DNA from: Streptomyces laurentii
GTDB taxonomy: Bacteria > Actinomycetota > Actinomycetes > Streptomycetales > Streptomycetaceae
Direction: 5' to 3'
DNA: 64,000 nucleotides
Assembly (NCBI GenBank): GCA_002355495.1
Contig: AP017424.1
Location: 4,963,501-5,027,500 of the forward strand
A program made the translations under genes and the position numbers. The notes under the pieces are model-generated. The model was given only the letters and a program-made list of their open reading frames with translations. It was not told the DNA's origin and ran no database searches. Below are positions 42,909 to 50,708 of the stretch, piece by piece. Each line of letters begins with the position of its first letter. The stretch's first letter is position 1.

Positions 42909-43150
42909 TCAGACCAGGTCGGCGGTGTCGAGGTCCAGGCCGAAGGGCTCGGGCAACCGGACCCGGGCCCCGAAGGGGTGCGGGCCGTCCACGCGCGTGT
43001 AGCCGAGCCCGCCGGGCTCGGAGTACACGGTCACGCTCTTCTCCTGCCGGTCCACGACGAGGTAGAGCGGGGCGCGGTACTCGGCGTACCGCTCGCGCTT
43101 CACGATGCGGTCGGTGTCCGCGTGCGAGTCCGAGGCGACGGCCGACGCTA
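42909..43150 (-). pseudogene. Uma2 family endonuclease, C-terminal remnant
   Basis: About 75 residues match the end of Uma2 (DUF820) restriction-like nucleases: SHADTDRIVKRERYAEYRAPLYLVVDRQ, SVTVYSEP, YTRVDGPHPFGARVRLPEPFGLDLDT. The family is ~190 residues and the N-terminal catalytic half is missing; upstream sequence changes to unrelated Arg/Pro codons near 43150 before reaching the deacylase gene. A start at 43184 is open but lacks a ribosome site. A decayed gene. Confidence 0.75.
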
Positions 43151-43217
43151 CCGCCCACCCGCCGGCCGGAGGGCAAGCCTTCACCTGTACGGGCGGGCGC
43201 GGGCTTCGTGCGCGCCT

Positions 43218-44816
43218 CTACGCGACCGGCGTACGCCGGATCGCGCGCCCTGGAAGTGCCTGTGTGCGGCGGCCGTCCTCGATGACGAACTCGCCCGCCA
43301 CCAGCACGTGCGGGATGCCCGTCGGCAGGGTGCGCGGGTGGGCGTAGGTGGCGCCGGAGGCGACCGTCGCCGGGTCGAAGAGGACGAGGTCGGCGACGTA
43401 CCCCTCGCGCACCCGTCCCCGGTCCGGGAGCCGGAGGCGGGCCGCCGGGCGTGAGGTCAGGTGGGCCACGCACTCCTCCAGGGACAGCACGCCCTCGTCG
43501 CGGACGTAGCGCCCCAGGTACTCCGGGAACGTGCCGTACGCGCGCGGGTGCGGCTTGGCGCCCTGGAGGATGCCGTCGGAGCCGCCCGTGTGCGCCGGGT
43601 GCCGCATGATCGCGCGGACGTTCTCCTCGTGGCCCACGTGCTGCAGGATCGTCGGCCCGAGCCGGTCCGCGAGCAGCAGCCGACGGGCCGCCGGCCAGCC
43701 GTCGAGGCGCCGGCCCACCGCGTCCGCGAGGGCCGGGTCCGTCACGCCGGAGATCTCGATCGTGTCCCAGTCCATCGGCACACCGTGGCAGCCGTCGGAG
43801 CCGGTGACCTCCAGGTGGTGCCGGATGCGTTCGGCCGTCGCGTCGTCCCGCAGCCGCGCGAGCAGCGCCTCCGGTCCGCCCTCGTGCGCCCAGCTCGGCA
43901 GCACGGCCGCCAGGGTCGTACAGCCGGGGGTGTACGGGTACGTGTCGAGGGTGATGTCCGCGCCCGCCGCCAGCGCCTCGTCGAGCAGCGCGAGCAGCTC
44001 GCCCGCCCGGCCCTTGTTCACGCCGAAGTTCATGGTGGCGTGGGCGAGATGGAGCGCGCAGCCCGCCTCGCGGGTCAGCCGCACCATCTCCGCGTACGCG
44101 GTCAGCGCGCCGGCGCCGTAGGAGCGGTGGTGCGGGCAGTAGTAGCCGCCGTAGCGGGCCACGACCCGGCAGAGCGCGGTGAGTTCGGCGTCCGGCGCGT
44201 ACATGCCGGGGGCGTAGGTGAGGCCCGAGGGCAGGCCGACGGCGCCCTGCTCCAGGCCCTCGGCGACGAGCGCGCGCATCCGGTCGAGCTCGGCGCCGGT
44301 CGCGGGCCGGTCCGCCCAGCCCATGGCGTACATCCGGACCGTGCCCTGGGGGATCAGATACGCGGCGTTGACGGCGATGCCCCGGCCGCCGTGGGCGGTG
44401 TCGAGGCGGTCCAGGTAGCCGCCGACCGTACGCCAGTCGAGGTCGACGTCGCCCGCGTCGCCGTTCCAGCCCGCGATCGCCGCCCGTATCTCGCCGAGCG
44501 TGCGGTCGTCGGCCGGGGCATATGACAGGCCGTCCTGGCCCAGGACTTCGAGGGTCACGCCCTGCGCGGCCTTCGCGCCGTGGTCCGGGTCGCGCAGCAG
44601 CGCGAGGTCGCTGTGGGCGTGCATGTCGATGAAGCCGGGGGCGAGGACGAGCCCCTCGGCGTCGATCACCCGGCGGGCGGTCGGACGCTGGCAGCCGGCC
44701 GCGGCGCCCTCCTTGACGATCGCGGCGATCCGGCCGCCGTCGAGCGCGACGTCGGCGCGGTAGGAGGGCGCGCCGGTGCCGTCGACGACCTCGGCGTCCT
44801 GGAAGACGAGATCCAC
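43218..44816 (-). CDS. N-acyl-D-amino-acid deacylase family amidohydrolase
   Basis: Zinc amidohydrolase (TIM barrel) that removes N-acyl groups from D-amino acids or related 2-amino acids. PGFIDMHAHSDLALL near residue 60 gives the HxH metal site; GCALHLAHATMNFG and the C-terminal HVGHEENVRAIMRHP and RGRVREGYVADLVLFDP are typical of D-aminoacylases. 532 residues, as normal. It starts 16 bases after the PLP enzyme on the same strand, so both form an operon. Acetyl removal from N-acetyl-D-glucosaminate would fit the neighbouring genes; classical D-aminoacylase substrates are the alternative. Confidence 0.9.
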   Translation of the reverse strand: MDLVFQDAEVVDGTGAPSYRADVALDGGRIAAIVKEGAAAGCQRPTARRVIDAEGLVLAPGFIDMHAHSDLALLRDPDHGAKAAQGVTLEVLGQDGLSYAPADDRTLGEIRAAIAGWNGDAGDVDLDWRTVGGYLDRLDTAHGGRGIAVNAAYLIPQGTVRMYAMGWADRPATGAELDRMRALVAEGLEQGAVGLPSGLTYAPGMYAPDAELTALCRVVARYGGYYCPHHRSYGAGALTAYAEMVRLTREAGCALHLAHATMNFGVNKGRAGELLALLDEALAAGADITLDTYPYTPGCTTLAAVLPSWAHEGGPEALLARLRDDATAERIRHHLEVTGSDGCHGVPMDWDTIEISGVTDPALADAVGRRLDGWPAARRLLLADRLGPTILQHVGHEENVRAIMRHPAHTGGSDGILQGAKPHPRAYGTFPEYLGRYVRDEGVLSLEECVAHLTSRPAARLRLPDRGRVREGYVADLVLFDPATVASGATYAHPRTLPTGIPHVLVAGEFVIEDGRRTQALPGRAIRRTPVA

Positions 44817-44832
44817 CTGGGGCTCCTCCCGA

Positions 44833-46098
44833 TCAGAAGAAGGTGCGGATGTAGTCGACGACCGTGCCGTCCGCCTCGACCAGCGGGATCAGCTGCCACT
44901 TGTCGAAGGACGTGCACGGGTGGGACAGGCCCATCCCGACCCAGTCGCCGACCTCCAGCTCGGCGCCCTCCTCCGTCCGCACCCACGCGTGCTGGTCGGA
45001 GAGGCCGGTGACGGTGATGCCGTCGGCCGGGCGGATCGCGCCGGTGCGGGCGTCGCGGACGACCTGGGCCTCGGGCAGGTGGAGGTCGTGGGCCGCGTCG
45101 CGCTTGCCCGCGTTGGTGAACGCCTGCGCGCCGGTGGGCCGGGAGACGACCTGCGACCAGAGCCGGAACGCCGGCTGGAGCGCGCCCTCCTCCGGGATCC
45201 GGTTGAAGGGGGTCTTCTCGCGGTACTGGCCGTCGTCGTGGGAGACGTACGCGCCGGAGCGCAGCAGCTTCAGGACCGGGCGGGAGAGACCGGGGAGGTC
45301 GGCGAAGACCTCCGCGACCGCGTCGAACCAGGCGCTGCCGCCCGCGCTGACCACGATCTCCTCGACGTCCGCGCCGAAGCGGCCCGCCTTGTCGAAGCCG
45401 GCGGCCAGCGCGGTCAGCCGGCGCAGCCAGGCCCGGACCCGCTCCGGGTCGCCGTCGGGCACCTCGCCCTCGTAGCCGGCCACGCCGACGAGCCGGAGGG
45501 TGCGGGTGGCGGCGACCGCGTCGGCGACGGCGGCGCAGTCGGCCTCGGTACGGGCACCGGTGCGGGCCCCGTCGCCGGCGCCCAGCTCGACGACGACGTC
45601 CAGGGCGCGGCGCGCGCCGGCCTCGGTCAGGGCCTGGTCCATCAGCTCGGCACCGCGCACCGAGTCGACGTAACAGACCAGCCGGAAGCCGGGGTCGGCG
45701 TCGAGTTCGGCGGCGATCCAGCGCAGCGCGACGGGGTCGACGACCTCGTTGGCGAGGAAGATCCGGGCGACGCCGTGGGCGCGGTAGACGCGGACCTGGT
45801 GGGGGACGGCGGCGGTGATGCCCCAGGCGCCGTGCGCGATCTGGCGGTCGAACAGCTGCGGCGCCATGGAGGTCTTGCCGTGCGGTGCGAACGCGAGGCC
45901 GTGGCGCTCGGCGTACTCCTCCAGGAGGCGCAGGTTGTGCGCGACGGACTCGGCGGAGAGGGCGAGGACGGGGGTGGTGAAGCCGCCGGTGAAGAGATTG
46001 CGGCGCTGGGCGGCGAGTTCGCCGACGGTCAGGCCCTCGGCGTCGGGCGGCAGCGCTTTGAAACGGTGGTCGACGCGCTCGCTGGCCAGGTCCGGCAC
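44833..46098 (-). CDS. Fold-type III PLP dehydratase/deaminase (D-serine/D-threonine/D-glucosaminate type)
   Basis: Alanine-racemase-like barrel with PLP lysine K75 in FAPHGKTSMAP, and a C-terminal domain ending SHPCTSFDKW, whose His and Cys match the zinc site of D-serine dehydratases. The group includes D-threonine aldolase, D-serine dehydratase and D-glucosaminate dehydratase. All remove a 2-amino group or split D-configured 3-hydroxy amino acids. Partners favour deamination to a 2-keto acid: a deacylase below, a sugar-acid kinase and RidA across the divergent promoter. ATG 46098 (PDLASERVDHRFK) has GAGGAGG upstream. Annotation often reads 'amino acid deaminase'. Confidence 0.88.
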   Translation of the reverse strand: MPDLASERVDHRFKALPPDAEGLTVGELAAQRRNLFTGGFTTPVLALSAESVAHNLRLLEEYAERHGLAFAPHGKTSMAPQLFDRQIAHGAWGITAAVPHQVRVYRAHGVARIFLANEVVDPVALRWIAAELDADPGFRLVCYVDSVRGAELMDQALTEAGARRALDVVVELGAGDGARTGARTEADCAAVADAVAATRTLRLVGVAGYEGEVPDGDPERVRAWLRRLTALAAGFDKAGRFGADVEEIVVSAGGSAWFDAVAEVFADLPGLSRPVLKLLRSGAYVSHDDGQYREKTPFNRIPEEGALQPAFRLWSQVVSRPTGAQAFTNAGKRDAAHDLHLPEAQVVRDARTGAIRPADGITVTGLSDQHAWVRTEEGAELEVGDWVGMGLSHPCTSFDKWQLIPLVEADGTVVDYIRTFF

Positions 46099-46128
46099 GA
46101 AGGTTCCTCCTCGACGGGGCGGATCAGT

Positions 46129-46156
46129 CGTTGCATTGTCTGCAACGTCCGTTGCG
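46129..46156. promoter_or_regulatory. Palindromic operator in divergent promoter (IclR candidate)
   Basis: CGTTGCA-TTGTC-TGCAACG (46129-46147) is a perfect palindrome with 7-bp arms; a further half-site CGTTGCG lies at 46150-46156. It sits between the deacylase/dehydratase operon and the kinase/IclR/RidA operon, 31 bases from one start and about 90 from the other. IclR proteins bind such sites as dimers or tetramers. Confidence 0.65.
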
Positions 46157-46244
46157 TGTACCGCTCACGATTGTCTAACATCCGGCCCGACGCCGGGTCA
46201 ATGGACCCGCGTCGTCCCGTCCTCCCGCGCGAAGGAGCCCGCAG

Positions 46245-47348
46245 GTGACCGGCACCCCGCCGCCCGACGTCGTCTGCCTCGGCGAGTCCATGGTGACCTT
46301 TCTGCCCACCCGGCCGGGCCGCCTCGCCGACGTTCCCTCCTTCGACCGGGGCATCGGCGGCGCCGAGTCCAACGTCGCCTGCGCCCTCGCCGCCCTGGGA
46401 CACCGCGCCCGCTGGGTGGGGCGGGTCGGCCGCGACGGCTTCGGCGACCACCTGACCGAGGCGATCGGGGCGTACGGGGTCGACGTCTCCGCCGTCGTCC
46501 GCGACCCCGGCCGGCCCACCGGCGTCTACTTCCGCACCGCCACCGACCGGGCCGGCGCCGCGCACGAGGTCGCGTACTACCGGGCCGGGTCGGCCGCCTC
46601 CGCGATGGGGCCCGCGAACGTCCCGTACGACAGCGTCACCGACGGCCGGATCCTCCACCTGACCGGCATCACCCCCGCGCTGTCCGCCTCCTGCCTCGAC
46701 CTCGTACGCGGCCTCCTCGCCCGGCGGCCCGGCCGCCCGCCGCTGGTCTCCTTCGACGTCAACTTCCGGCCCCGGCTGTGGCACGACCGGACGGAGGCCG
46801 GCCGGGTGCTGCGCGACCTCGCGCGCGGCGCCGACCTCGTCTTCGTCGGCGCGGACGAGGCGCGCGAGCTGTGGGGGTTGACGAGCGTCGGCGCCATCGC
46901 CGAGGCGCTCGACGGGCCGCGGCTCCTCGTGGTCAAGCTCGGGCGGGGCGGAGCCGTCGTCTTCGACCGCGGGCCGGACCGCGGGCCGGGCTCGCACCCT
47001 GCGGACGGCACCACGCCCGCCGATCCGGATGGCACCGCCGCGGTGGATCCGTTCGGCACCGCGCTGCACGTCCGCGCCCCGCGCGTCGACATCGTCGCGC
47101 CCGTCGGGGCCGGGGACGCCTTCGCCGCCGGGTTCCTGTCCGGCACCCTGCGCGGGCTCGACCCGAAGTCCCGCGTCCGGCTCGGGCATCTGACGGCCGC
47201 CGCCGCGCTCACCGTCCCCGGCGACGTCGCCGTCCCCGCCCGGCGCGCCCGCACCGACCGGCTGGCGGCGCTCGACGACCGCGCCTGGGAGAGACTGCGT
47301 CTCGGCCCCGGCTGGACGGGGGACGATCAGGAGGTACGTACGTCATGA
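46245..47348 (+). CDS. PfkB-family sugar kinase, KDG-kinase-like
   Basis: Ribokinase-fold kinase: PDVVCLGESMVTFLP start, DRGIGGAESNVACALAALGHRARWVGRVGRD (substrate lid and signature 1), FDVNFRPRLW, VKLGRGGAVVFDRG and APVGAGDAFAAGFLSG with the catalytic Asp. FDVNFRPxLW is characteristic of 2-keto-3-deoxygluconate kinases. An insertion of ~35 Gly/Pro/Asp residues lies near 245-275. GTG 46245 has GAAGGAG eight bases upstream. Stop overlaps the IclR start (ATGA). Confidence 0.87.
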   Translation: MTGTPPPDVVCLGESMVTFLPTRPGRLADVPSFDRGIGGAESNVACALAALGHRARWVGRVGRDGFGDHLTEAIGAYGVDVSAVVRDPGRPTGVYFRTATDRAGAAHEVAYYRAGSAASAMGPANVPYDSVTDGRILHLTGITPALSASCLDLVRGLLARRPGRPPLVSFDVNFRPRLWHDRTEAGRVLRDLARGADLVFVGADEARELWGLTSVGAIAEALDGPRLLVVKLGRGGAVVFDRGPDRGPGSHPADGTTPADPDGTAAVDPFGTALHVRAPRVDIVAPVGAGDAFAAGFLSGTLRGLDPKSRVRLGHLTAAAALTVPGDVAVPARRARTDRLAALDDRAWERLRLGPGWTGDDQEVRTS

Positions 47349-48172
47349 GCCAGACCGTCGACCGCGCGCTCAGCATCCTGCCGCTGCTCGCGCGGGGACC
47401 CGCCGATCTCGGGCAGGTCGCCGGGCGGCTCGGCGTCCACAAGTCGACCGCGCTGCGGCTGCTGCGCACCCTGCGCGAGCACGGCCTCGTCTACCGGCAG
47501 CGGGACCAGCGCTACCGGCTCGGCGCCGGGCTGTTCGCGCTCGCGCAGGAAGCCGTCGAGAACCTCGACGTCCGCGAGATCGCCCACCCCCACCTTGCCG
47601 CGCTCAACGAGCGGACCGGGCACACCGTGCACCTCGCGGTCCGCGAGGAGGGCGAGGTCCTCTACATCGACAAGGTCGAGAGCCGCTACCCGGTGCGGAT
47701 GTACTCCCGGATCGGCAAGCCCGTCGCGGTCACCGTCGCCGCCGTCGCCAAGCTGCTCCTCGCCGACCTGCCCGAGCCCGAGCGGCGGGCGCTGGCCGCC
47801 CGGCTCGACTACCCGCGCTACACGTCCCGTTCGACGCCGGACGCCGCCGCCTTCCTCACGGAGCTGGCGACCGTACGCGCGCAGGGCTGGGCCACCGACC
47901 TCGGCGGCCACGAGGAGTCCATCAACTGCGTCGCCGCGCCGATCCGCGGCGCCGACGGCCGGGTCGTCGCCGCGATGTCGGTCTCGGCGCCCAACGTGGT
48001 CGTCACGGCGGACGAACTCCTCGCCCTGCTCCCGCTGGTGCGGCGGACGGCCGAGGACATCAGCGCCGAGTACTCGGGCGCGCACACCCTCAACGGGACC
48101 CCGCACGACCTGGAAGCCCCGCAAGCCCCGCAAGCCCCGCAAGTCACGGACACCCCGAAGGACGACGCATGA
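47345..48172 (+). CDS. IclR family transcriptional regulator
   Basis: N-terminal winged helix (ALSILPLLARGPADLGQVAGRLGVHKSTALRLLRTLREHGLV) and the C-terminal effector domain (NERTGHTVHLAVREEGEVLYIDKVES, GWATDLGGHEESINCVAAPIRG). IclR members regulate sugar-acid and aromatic catabolism, KdgR being the KDG-responsive example. Coupled by ATGA to the kinase and to ridA. The C-terminal tail has an Ala-Pro-Gln repeat encoded by GCCCCGCAA units (48118-48145). Probable regulator of the divergent promoter. Confidence 0.93.
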   Translation: MSQTVDRALSILPLLARGPADLGQVAGRLGVHKSTALRLLRTLREHGLVYRQRDQRYRLGAGLFALAQEAVENLDVREIAHPHLAALNERTGHTVHLAVREEGEVLYIDKVESRYPVRMYSRIGKPVAVTVAAVAKLLLADLPEPERRALAARLDYPRYTSRSTPDAAAFLTELATVRAQGWATDLGGHEESINCVAAPIRGADGRVVAAMSVSAPNVVVTADELLALLPLVRRTAEDISAEYSGAHTLNGTPHDLEAPQAPQAPQVTDTPKDDA

Positions 48173-48579
48173 CCGAGAAGATCGCGCTCACCCCCGCCAC
48201 CCACACCGCCCCGCCCGCCCGGTTCTCGCACGGGGTGAAGAAGGGGAACATCCTCCAGGTCGCCGGTCAGGTCGGCTTCCTGCCCGCAGTCGCCGGGCAG
48301 CCGCCGGTGACGGCCGGTCCGACGCTGCGCGAGCAGACCCTCCAGACCTTCGCCAACGTCAAGGCGATCCTGGAGGAGGGCGGCGCGAGCTGGGACGACG
48401 TGATGATGATGCGCGTCTACCTCACCGACGTCGCCCACTTCGCCGAGATGAACGAGATCTACGACGCGTACTTCGAGGAGCAGGGCCTCACCGCCCCCGC
48501 CGCGGCCCGCACCACGGTCTACGTCGGCCTGCCCAAGGGGCTGCTCATCGAGATCGACGCGCTCGCCGTCCTGGGCTGA
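48169..48579 (+). CDS. RidA family enamine/imine deaminase
   Basis: 136-residue YjgF/RidA trimer protein: LQVAGQVGFLP, LREQTLQTFANVKAILEEGGASWDDVMMMRVYLTD, and ARTTVYVGLPKGLLIEIDALAVL, with the conserved active-site Arg before TTVYV. RidA speeds hydrolysis of the enamine intermediates released by PLP dehydratases, so it fits the dehydratase across the promoter. ATG overlaps the IclR stop by four bases. Confidence 0.93.
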   Translation: MTEKIALTPATHTAPPARFSHGVKKGNILQVAGQVGFLPAVAGQPPVTAGPTLREQTLQTFANVKAILEEGGASWDDVMMMRVYLTDVAHFAEMNEIYDAYFEEQGLTAPAAARTTVYVGLPKGLLIEIDALAVLG

Positions 48580-48608
48580 GCCGCCCCGCCCGTATCCCCG
48601 GGAAACCC

Positions 48609-48638
48609 GAAGCGCCGCCGGGGGAGCGGCGGCGCTTC
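48609..48638 (+). terminator. Terminator after ridA
   Basis: GAAGCGCCGCC (48609-48619) / GGCGGCGCTTC (48628-48638), perfect stem with short loop. It lies between convergent ridA and chitinase genes; a direct repeat TTACGGGAG x2 follows near 48699-48717 at the end of the chitinase gene. Confidence 0.75.
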
Positions 48639-48710
48639 GAGGTGGGCCCCCGGGGGAGTGTGGGGTTCCCCCGGGGGAGCGAAGGGGCGGATCTACGGGA
48701 GTTACGGGAG

Positions 48711-50411
48711 TTACGGGAGGGCGTGGACGTACGGGCCGACCGCGTTCGACCAGGCGTTCCCGGCCGTCGCGTCCCAGTTCGTCGACCAGGTCATCGCACC
48801 GCGGATGCCCGGGTAGGTCCGCGACGGCTTGAAGGAGCCGCAACTCGTGGTCCTGGCCAGGCAGTCGAGGGCGTTCTTCACGACCGACGGGTCGACGTAG
48901 CCGCTGCCCGCGCCGCGCGACGAGGCGGGCACGCCGATGCCGACCTGGGAGGCGTCCAGGCCGCCTTCGAGCTGGATGCAGGCGAGCGCGGTGAGGAAGT
49001 CCACCGAGCCCTGGCTGTACACCTTGCCGTCGCAGCCGAGCATCGCACCGCTGTTGTAGTACTGGGTGTTGACCACCGTGAGGATGTCCTTCACGGCGAG
49101 CGCGGTCTTGAAGTACTCGGTGCCGGTCGACTGCATGTCGAGCGTCTGCGGCGCCATCGTCAGGACCATGCCGGAGCCGGCCTTGGCCGACAGCCGGCGC
49201 AACGCCTTCGACAGGTAGGTCGCGTTGACGCCGTGCTCCAGGTCGATGTCGACGCCGTTGAAGCCGTACTCCTGCATCAGGCCGTACGCGCTGTCGGCGA
49301 ACGCGGCCGCGGTCGCGTCGCTGTTGATGGTGACGTTGCCCAACTCGCCGCCCACGGACAGGATCACCGACTTGCCGGCCGCCTTCTTGGCCGCGATGTC
49401 GGCCTTGAAGTCGGCGGTCGACGCGTAGCCGACGGCCGGGTCGAGGGTGAAGCCGATCCGGCCCGGGGTGGTCGTCGACTCGGCGAAGGAGACCGCGATG
49501 ATGTCGTACGAGGACGGCACGTCGCGCAGCTTCTGCACGGTGGCGCCGTTGTCGAAGTTCTGCCAGTAGCCGGTGACCGCGTGCTTGGGCACGGCCGGGC
49601 CGGGGCCGGGCGGGGTGCCCGTGTCCGACGTCCTCGCCGGCACCGCCGCCGACTTGGGGGACTCGCCCGCCGCGTTGGTGGCGCTCACCTGGAACTGGTA
49701 CGAGGTGTTCGCGGTCAGCCCGGAGACGGTGGCCGAGGTGCCGCTCACGGTGGTCGCGAGGGCGCCGTCGCGGTACACCTTGTAGCCCGTCGCGCCGGAG
49801 ACCGCGCCCCAGGTGAGGTCGACCGAGGACGAGGTCACGGTGCCCGCGGCGAGCCCGGCCGGCGCGCCCGGGATCGACGGACCCGGGTCCGTACCGCCGC
49901 CGCCGTCGGGGCCGAAGACGTTCACGTCGTCGACGGAGTAGGCGGCCGCGCCGTACCACCCGTGCGTGTAGACCTGCACGGACGTGGTGGACGGGCCGGC
50001 GGTGAAGGTGGTCGTCAGCTGCTTCCAGGCGCCGCTGTCCGGCGTCCAGGTGGACACGTCGGTGGTGCCGGTGCCGCGGGCGCCGAGGTAGGCGTACCCG
50101 CCCTGCACCCACGCGCTCAGCGTGTACGTCGAGCCGGGCTTCACGGCCACGGTCTGGACGCACTCGGCGTTGTTCGCACCGGCCGGCGTGGCGCGCAGGG
50201 CGCCGGTGCCGGTGCGGACGGGTGACGAGACGGCGGTGCCGGTGCCGCCGGCACAGGACCAGCCGGCGAGACCGTTCTCGAAACCGGCGTTCTTGGCGAC
50301 GTTGATGTCGCCAGCGGCGGCCTGGGCGGTGCCGGTCACGGCGACCGTGCCGGCGAGGGAGAGCCCGGCGCTGACGGCGAGCGCCAGCGCGGCTCGGGTG
50401 GTGCGCTCCAC
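48711..50411 (-). CDS. Secreted GH18 chitinase with CBM and fibronectin III domains
   Basis: Exported endochitinase. Signal peptide 1-34 (ends AQAAAG); carbohydrate-binding jelly-roll at about 38-165 (NAGFENGLAGWSC, TYTLSAWVQGG); FnIII at ~178-262 (PGAPAGLAAGTVTSSSVDLTW); GH18 barrel at ~280-566 with SVGG near 345 and GVDIDLEHG, in which E392 is the catalytic acid. Disulfide-capable cysteines lie in ALACIQLEGG and LDCLARTTSC. This matches Streptomyces ChiC/ChiD-like layouts. GTG 50411 has GGAGG seven bases before it. Upstream is a DasR-like site, so GlcNAc-responsive control is expected. Confidence 0.95.
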   Translation of the reverse strand: MERTTRAALALAVSAGLSLAGTVAVTGTAQAAAGDINVAKNAGFENGLAGWSCAGGTGTAVSSPVRTGTGALRATPAGANNAECVQTVAVKPGSTYTLSAWVQGGYAYLGARGTGTTDVSTWTPDSGAWKQLTTTFTAGPSTTSVQVYTHGWYGAAAYSVDDVNVFGPDGGGGTDPGPSIPGAPAGLAAGTVTSSSVDLTWGAVSGATGYKVYRDGALATTVSGTSATVSGLTANTSYQFQVSATNAAGESPKSAAVPARTSDTGTPPGPGPAVPKHAVTGYWQNFDNGATVQKLRDVPSSYDIIAVSFAESTTTPGRIGFTLDPAVGYASTADFKADIAAKKAAGKSVILSVGGELGNVTINSDATAAAFADSAYGLMQEYGFNGVDIDLEHGVNATYLSKALRRLSAKAGSGMVLTMAPQTLDMQSTGTEYFKTALAVKDILTVVNTQYYNSGAMLGCDGKVYSQGSVDFLTALACIQLEGGLDASQVGIGVPASSRGAGSGYVDPSVVKNALDCLARTTSCGSFKPSRTYPGIRGAMTWSTNWDATAGNAWSNAVGPYVHALP

Positions 50412-50457
50412 GTGCTGCCTCCGATGGGGGATGGGGGAGGGGAGGTGCGCGGAACAA

Positions 50458-50473
50458 GTTGGTCCAGACCAAT
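50458..50473. promoter_or_regulatory. DasR-responsive element (dre) / chitinase repeat
   Basis: GTTGGTCCAGACCAAT matches the dre consensus ACTGGTCTAGACCAGT at 12 of 16 positions, including the TGGTC..AGACCA core that is also the chitinase promoter direct repeat. It lies 47 bases upstream of the chitinase start. Confidence 0.7.
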
Positions 50474-50708
50474 TGGGTTGTCAAGACCTCTGGCAGAGAC
50501 CGCCGTTCGGGCGGGCCGGTGACCGGTGCGCGCGAGACGGCGGAACGGAAGGGCGACAACAGCCATCAAATTGGCTGAGCTTGGAGGATTGTGTGTTCAG
50601 TACTCCAGGGGCCTGGATAAAGTGCAGGGGCGGTAACGCCGCAAACGCGGGTAGTGATCACCAGGTGGTCAGTGAGCTTTGAGGGATCGAGGGATCGGGG
50701 AGCCCGAC

